From Hyphomicrobiales bacterium (GTDB lineage: Bacteria > Pseudomonadota > Alphaproteobacteria > Rhizobiales > Kaistiaceae): a stretch of DNA of 9,479 nt. Every line of letters starts with the position of its first letter. Position 1 is the stretch's first letter. Below the pieces are notes generated by a model. It was not told where the DNA came from and made no database searches. It was given only the letters and a program-made list of their open reading frames with translations. The stretch is taken from the NCBI GenBank assembly GCA_017305815.1, contig JAFKJZ010000459.1, positions 1 through 9,479 of the forward strand. The letters are read 5' to 3'. Below, one piece after another: positions 5,684 to 9,479 of the stretch. The position numbers and the translations under genes were made by a program.

Positions 5684-6688
5684 ATGGCGGGCCAGGCGGC
5701 TCTTTCGACAGACGCGATCATCACGGCGCTGAAGGCGGCCGGCGAGGCGACGCGCTATCGCATCCTGGCGCTGCTCTCCTCCGGCGAACTCACCGTCAAG
5801 GACCTGACCGCCATTCTCGGCCAGTCGCAGCCGCGCATCTCGCGCCATCTGAAGCTCCTGACCGAGGCCGGCCTGATCGAGCGCAATCCCGAGGGCGCCT
5901 GGGTCTATTACCGCATCTCCGAATCCGGCGCCGAACGGCGGCTGGTGCAGGATCTCGTCGGCCTCGCCGATCCCGCCGACACGGCGCTGGCGCGCGATCG
6001 CGACTGGCTCGCCGGCGTCAAGCGCGAGCACGCGCAGAACGCCGAGCGCTATTTCACCGAGAACGCCGCCGACTGGGACACGATCCGCTCGCTGCATGTG
6101 CCGGACACCGCCGTCGAGGCGGCGATGCGCGACCTGCTCGGGGCGAAGCCGATCGACAGCTTCCTCGACATCGGCACCGGCACCGGCCGGATGCTGGAAC
6201 TGTTCGCGCCGCTCTATCGCAAGGGCGTCGGCATCGATGCCTCGACGGCGATGCTGTCCGTCGCCCGCGCCAATCTCGACAAGGCCGGCGTCGCCCACGC
6301 GCAGATCCGCCATGGCGACATCATGAAGCTGCCCATGCCGCGCGACAGCTTCGACCTCGTGGCGATCCATCAGGTCCTGCATTATCTCGACGATCCGGCC
6401 GTGGCGCTGAAAGAAGCCGCGCGCGTGCTGCGCCCGAGCGGCCGGCTGCTGGTGGTCGATTTCGCCCCGCACGGGCTCGAATTCCTGCGCGAGCGCCATG
6501 CGCATCGCCGGCTCGGCTTCTCGCACGAGGTGATGCGCGGCTGGATCGAGCAGGCCGGCCTCGTGCTCGACGGGGCTACCGATCTCGCGGCGAACTCCGC
6601 GACCGAACAATTGACAGTAACGCTCTGGCTGGCGCGGGATCCGCGCTTCGTGGTGGCCGGGGCCTCGAAGGGGTTGGAGACGGCGTGA
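5684..6688 (+). CDS. ArsR-family regulator fused to a SAM-methyltransferase domain (SahR-like)
   Basis: This 334-residue protein has two domains. Residues 10-90 are an ArsR winged helix-turn-helix: EATRYRILALLSSGELTVKD (21-40), then QSQPRISRHLKLLTEAGLIE (47-66) as recognition helix, and the GAWVYYRI wing (71-78). No ArsR metal-binding cysteine motif is present. Residues 115-290 are a class I methyltransferase fold with motif I FLDIGTGTGRM (160-170), an acidic loop GVGIDAS (181-187), GDIMKLPMP (211-219) and LHYLDDP (232-238). This fusion next to metF and metH is the hallmark of SahR-type regulators, which sense S-adenosylhomocysteine. Ligand binding rather than catalysis is therefore likely. 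The ATG at 5684 has GGAG nine bases upstream. A TTG in frame at 5648 is less likely. Its stop overlaps the metF start (TGATG), so the two are translationally coupled and the regulator probably controls its own operon. Confidence 0.88.
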   Translation: MAGQAALSTDAIITALKAAGEATRYRILALLSSGELTVKDLTAILGQSQPRISRHLKLLTEAGLIERNPEGAWVYYRISESGAERRLVQDLVGLADPADTALARDRDWLAGVKREHAQNAERYFTENAADWDTIRSLHVPDTAVEAAMRDLLGAKPIDSFLDIGTGTGRMLELFAPLYRKGVGIDASTAMLSVARANLDKAGVAHAQIRHGDIMKLPMPRDSFDLVAIHQVLHYLDDPAVALKEAARVLRPSGRLLVVDFAPHGLEFLRERHAHRRLGFSHEVMRGWIEQAGLVLDGATDLAANSATEQLTVTLWLARDPRFVVAGASKGLETA

Positions 6689-7638
6689 TGCGTGAGACGA
6701 TCGATCGGGCGAGCCGCAATGGCGTCGGCGCATCGGGGCTGAAGGTCTCGTTCGAGTTCTTCCCGCCCAAGACGGAAGCGATGGAAGAGACCCTGTGGGC
6801 GTCGATCGAGCGGCTCGCGCCGCTGTCGCCGTCCTTCGTCTCGGTGACCTATGGCGCCGGCGGCTCAACCCGCGAGCGCACCCACGCCACCGTGGCGCGC
6901 ATCCTGCAGGAGACGTCGCTGAAGCCGGCGGCGCACCTGACCTGCGTCGGCGCCAGCAAGGCCGAGATCGACGCCGTCGTCGACGGCTACGCCGAAACCG
7001 GCGTGCGCCACATCGTGGCGCTGCGCGGCGACCCGATCACCGGCCTCGGCACGGTGTACCAGCCGCATCCGGACGGCTATGCCCAGGCGTCCGACCTCGT
7101 CACGGCCATCCGCCGCCGCCATCCGGAAATCGAGGTTTCCGTCTCCGCCTATGCCGAGCGCCATCCCGAAAGCCGCGACTGGCAGACGGAACTCGACAAC
7201 CTGAAGCGCAAGGTCGACGCCGGCGCGACGCGCGCCATCACGCAGTTCTTCTTCGACAACGACCTCTATTCCGCCTTCCTCGACCGCGCCGCGGCGGCGG
7301 GCATCAACATTCCGATCGTGCCGGGCATCGTGCCGGTGATCAATTTCACCCAGACGGCGAAGTTCGCCGAAAAGGCGGGCGCCAGCGTGCCGGCCTGGTT
7401 CGCCGCCCGTTTCGAAGGGCTGGAGGACGACGCCTCGACCCGCCAGCTGGTGGCGGCGGCCGTCTGCGCCGAACAGGTGTTCGATCTGGTGGACCGCGGC
7501 GTCAACGAGTTCCATTTCTACACGATGAACCGCGCCGACCTCGTCTACGCCATCTGCCACCTGCTCGGCATGCGGCCGGCGAAGGCGGATGGGGTTGAAG
7601 CGCTCTCGTCCCTCTCCCCCCGGGAGCGGGTTGGGTGA
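6688..7638 (+). CDS. metF: 5,10-methylenetetrahydrofolate reductase
   Basis: This 316-residue FAD enzyme reduces 5,10-methylene-tetrahydrofolate to 5-methyl-tetrahydrofolate, the methyl donor for methionine synthase encoded just downstream. The TIM-barrel begins with VSFEFFPPKT, where Glu23 matches catalytic Glu28 of E. coli MetF. Further landmarks are VTYGAGGSTRERT (53-65), HLTCVG (83-88), ALRGDP (111-116, Asp115 matching Asp120 at the flavin), ITQFFFD (184-190), PGIVPV (212-217) and EFHFYTMNRADL (274-285). The ATG at 6688 overlaps the regulator stop and has GGAG eight bases before it. A GTG one codon earlier is also possible. The protein is about 20 residues longer than E. coli MetF. The last nine residues, through PRERVG, and the TGA stop are encoded by an intergenic repeat, so the natural C-terminus has been replaced or extended. 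Confidence 0.97.
   Translation: MRETIDRASRNGVGASGLKVSFEFFPPKTEAMEETLWASIERLAPLSPSFVSVTYGAGGSTRERTHATVARILQETSLKPAAHLTCVGASKAEIDAVVDGYAETGVRHIVALRGDPITGLGTVYQPHPDGYAQASDLVTAIRRRHPEIEVSVSAYAERHPESRDWQTELDNLKRKVDAGATRAITQFFFDNDLYSAFLDRAAAAGINIPIVPGIVPVINFTQTAKFAEKAGASVPAWFAARFEGLEDDASTRQLVAAAVCAEQVFDLVDRGVNEFHFYTMNRADLVYAICHLLGMRPAKADGVEALSSLSPRERVG
7611..7638 (+). repeat. Palindromic intergenic repeat, copy 1 (overlaps the end of metF)
   Basis: This 28-base unit begins CCTCTCCC and ends GGGTGA. It contains a small hairpin, CTCCC (7614-7618) with GGGAG (7622-7626). It matches the reverse complement of the second copy at 22 of 28 positions. The type looks like the REP-like repeats that are abundant between genes in Rhizobiales, whose translations give strings such as LSPRERVG. 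The metF stop codon is the last three bases of the unit. Confidence 0.65.
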
Positions 7639-7691
7639 TATCGAAGGCGTGTTGACGGAATCGTTCGTGCGGCGAGGGAGCCCCAAGGCTC

Positions 7692-7719
7692 TCACCCCGA
7701 CCTCTCCCTGTGGGAGAGG
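7692..7719 (-). repeat. Palindromic intergenic repeat, copy 2 (inverted)
   Basis: This is the second 28-base unit, in opposite orientation to the copy at the end of metF. It forms a perfect hairpin, CCTCTCCC (7701-7708) with GGGAGAGG (7712-7719), around a TGT loop. The two units flank 53 bases that I do not recognise, and the pair could fold into one larger inverted structure in the metF-metH transcript. No U tract follows, so it should not act as an intrinsic terminator, but it may affect mRNA decay or the ratio of the flanking genes. Confidence 0.65.
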
Positions 7720-7749
7720 CGGCAATGCAGTGAACGCGGAGAGAAGACC

Positions 7750-8811
7750 ATGAGTAGTTCGACGTCCACTGCCGACCTGAAGCGCGCTGCTTCCGAGCGC
7801 ATTCTCGTGCTCGACGGCGCCATGGGCACGATGATCCAGCAATTGAAGCTCTCGGAAGCCGATTTCCGCGGCGAGCGCTTCAAGGACTGGCCGCGCGACC
7901 TGAAGGGCAACAACGACCTCCTGGTCATCACCCAGCCCGACGCGATCGAGAAGATCCATCGCCAGTATTTCGAGGCCGGCGCCGACATCGTCGAGACCAA
8001 TACCTTCTCGTCGACGACCATCGCCCAGGCCGATTACGGCATGGAGGAACTCGCCTACGAGCTCAATCTCGAGGGCGCGCGCGTCGCCAAGCGCGCCGCC
8101 GACACCGTCGCCGCCGAGACGGGACGGCCGCGCTTCGTCGCCGGCGCCATCGGCCCGACCAACCGCACGGCCTCGATCTCGCCCGACGTCAACAATCCGG
8201 GTTTTCGCGCCGTCACCTTCGACGAGCTTCGCGACGCCTATGCCGAGGCGACGCGCGGCCTGATCGATGGCGGCGCCGACCTCATCCTGATCGAAACGAT
8301 CTTCGACACGCTGAACGCCAAGGCGGCGGTCGCCGCCGTCGAGGACGTGTTCGACGAGAAGGGGATCGAGCTGCCGGTGATGATCTCCGGCACGATCACC
8401 GATCTTTCCGGCCGCACGCTTTCCGGCCAGACGCCGACGGCGTTCTGGTATTCGCTGCGCCATGCGCGGCCGTTCTCGATCGGCCTGAACTGCGCGCTCG
8501 GCGCGCGCGAGATGCGCGCCCATATCGACGAGATCTCGCGCGTCGCCGACACGCTGGTCTGCGCCTATCCGAACGCCGGCCTGCCGAACGAGTTCGGCGA
8601 ATATGACGAGAGCCCGGCCGCCATGGCCGTGCTGGTCGGCGAGTTCGCCCGTTCCGGCCTCGTCAATGTCGTCGGCGGCTGCTGCGGCACCACGCCGGCG
8701 CACATCAACGCCATCGCCGAAGCGGTCGAGGGGCTCGCGCCGCGCGCCCTGCCGACCGTCGCTCCCAAGCTGCGCCTTTCCGGCCTCGAACCGTTTGAAC
8801 TCGCCTCATGA
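7750..8811 (+). CDS. metH: Methionine synthase, homocysteine-binding component (split MetH, part 1)
   Basis: This 353-residue protein equals only the first module of cobalamin-dependent methionine synthase, which binds homocysteine through zinc. The zinc ligands are all present: Cys248 in [11 protein letters not shown] (246-255) and Cys311-Cys312 in [10 protein letters not shown] (307-316). They correspond to Cys247, Cys310 and Cys311 of E. coli MetH. Other marks are [10 protein letters not shown] (21-30), [12 protein letters not shown] (78-89), [20 protein letters not shown] (131-150) and [14 protein letters not shown] (178-191). The ATG at 7750 follows a GGAGAG ribosome binding site. The stop overlaps the next gene in an ATGA, which suggests coupled translation and balanced amounts of the two parts. 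The rest of MetH lies in the next gene, so this protein should work only in complex with it. Split MetH has been described in several alphaproteobacteria. Confidence 0.93.
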   Translation: MSSSTSTADLKRAASERILVLDGAMGTMIQQLKLSEADFRGERFKDWPRDLKGNNDLLVITQPDAIEKIHRQYFEAGADIVETNTFSSTTIAQADYGMEELAYELNLEGARVAKRAADTVAAETGRPRFVAGAIGPTNRTASISPDVNNPGFRAVTFDELRDAYAEATRGLIDGGADLILIETIFDTLNAKAAVAAVEDVFDEKGIELPVMISGTITDLSGRTLSGQTPTAFWYSLRHARPFSIGLNCALGAREMRAHIDEISRVADTLVCAYPNAGLPNEFGEYDESPAAMAVLVGEFARSGLVNVVGGCCGTTPAHINAIAEAVEGLAPRALPTVAPKLRLSGLEPFELAS

Positions 8812-9479
8812 CCAACGCCACCGCCGTCTTCGTCAATATCGGTGAACGCACCAACGTCACCGGCTCGGCCAAGTTTCGCAAGCTGATCACCGCCGGCGAC
8901 TATGCGGCGGCGCTCGACGTCGCACGCGAGCAGGTCGCCAACGGTGCGCAGATCCTCGACGTCAACATGGACGAGGGCCTGCTCGATTCCGAGGCGGCGA
9001 TGGTCACCTTCCTCAACCTGCTGGCGGCCGAGCCCGACATCGCCCGCGTGCCGGTGATGATCGACTCGTCGAAATGGTCGGTGATCGAGGCGGGCCTGAA
9101 ATGCGTCCAGGGCAAGCCGATCGTCAATTCGATCTCGATGAAGGAAGGCGAGGACCCGTTCCGCGAGCAGGCGAAGAAGCTGCGCCGCTACGGCGCCGCC
9201 GTCGTGGTCATGGCCTTCGACGAGAAGGGGCAGGCCGACACCTTCGAGCGCAAGATCGAGATCTGCGCGCGCGCCTATCGCATCCTGGTCGACGAGATCG
9301 GCTATCCGCCCGAGGACATCATCTTCGATCCGAACGTCTTCGCGATCGCGACCGGCATCGAGGAGCACAACAATTACGGCGTCGACTTCATCGAGGCGAC
9401 GCGCTGGATCCGCCAGAACCTGCTGCATGCGCATATCTCGGGCGGCATTTCCAACCTGTCGTTCTCGTTCCGCGGCAAC
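8808..9479 (+). CDS. metH: Methionine synthase, pterin-binding component (split MetH, part 2), cut by the window edge
   Basis: The frame is open for 224 codons to the end of the window. It begins [20 protein letters not shown] and matches the methyltetrahydrofolate-binding domain of MetH, which in E. coli starts near residue 355 of the fused protein. Family blocks include [43 protein letters not shown] and [14 protein letters not shown]. The cobalamin-binding (DxHxxG) and SAM activation domains, if encoded in this gene, lie beyond the right edge. The ATG overlaps the stop of the homocysteine-binding gene by four bases. The sequence before it is coding and holds no strong ribosome binding site, so translation probably depends on termination of the upstream gene. 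Confidence 0.93.
   Translation, partial: MTNATAVFVNIGERTNVTGSAKFRKLITAGDYAAALDVAREQVANGAQILDVNMDEGLLDSEAAMVTFLNLLAAEPDIARVPVMIDSSKWSVIEAGLKCVQGKPIVNSISMKEGEDPFREQAKKLRRYGAAVVVMAFDEKGQADTFERKIEICARAYRILVDEIGYPPEDIIFDPNVFAIATGIEEHNNYGVDFIEATRWIRQNLLHAHISGGISNLSFSFRGN

Noticed and set aside
6865..8703. A 612-codon open frame on the minus strand opposite metF and metH
   Set aside because: It runs across two well-identified genes and a repeat pair, has no recognisable motif, and is a product of GC bias.
8795..8820. The possibility that the metH split is a sequencing frameshift
   Set aside because: The break falls exactly at a domain linker with a clean ATGA overlap, and split MetH is known in alphaproteobacteria. 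A read-level check is still listed as a test.

Overview
The window comes from a GC-rich alphaproteobacterium, most likely of the order Rhizobiales (Hyphomicrobiales). This rests on codon use, the divergent oxyR/katA pair, a methionine synthase split into separate genes, and a palindromic intergenic repeat of a kind common in that order. The genus cannot be named from the sequence. Most of the window is ordinary housekeeping and stress metabolism. The unusual material is at the left end and in the metF-metH gap.

Layout. Positions 1-167 are a fragment of a heavy-metal (copper-type) P-type ATPase that loses all resemblance to the family after its HRN residues. Positions 168-939 hold no convincing protein gene. 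The left part of that gap (about 262-581) is full of stable hairpins and ends in what looks like an intrinsic terminator on the minus strand, so an unassigned minus-strand structured RNA is possible. The right part has a CRP/FNR-type palindrome and hairpins in the leader of tam (trans-aconitate 2-methyltransferase, 940-1719). On the minus strand lie a small secreted protein of unknown function (1786-2085) and oxyR (2161-3120).

oxyR is divergent from katA (3276-4736), a monofunctional haem catalase. A perfect palindrome lies between them where an OxyR operator is expected. OxyR senses peroxide through two conserved cysteines and KatA removes the peroxide. katA ends in a strong intrinsic terminator. 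A solo B3/B4 domain protein (4874-5590) follows.

The right third is a methionine/one-carbon operon. It contains an ArsR-HTH plus SAM-methyltransferase-fold regulator of the SahR type (5684-6688) with a perfect 9-bp-arm palindrome over its promoter, then metF (6688-7638), the homocysteine-binding half of methionine synthase (7750-8811), and the start of its pterin-binding part (8808 to the window edge). MetF makes 5-methyl-tetrahydrofolate and the split MetH uses it to methylate homocysteine. The regulator probably adjusts the whole unit to S-adenosylhomocysteine or SAM. An inverted pair of 28-bp repeats fills the metF-metH gap, and one copy supplies the last codons and stop of metF.

I saw no CRISPR array, tRNA, rRNA, prophage, insertion sequence or defence system. 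The best candidate for something undescribed is the minus-strand structured region near the left end.
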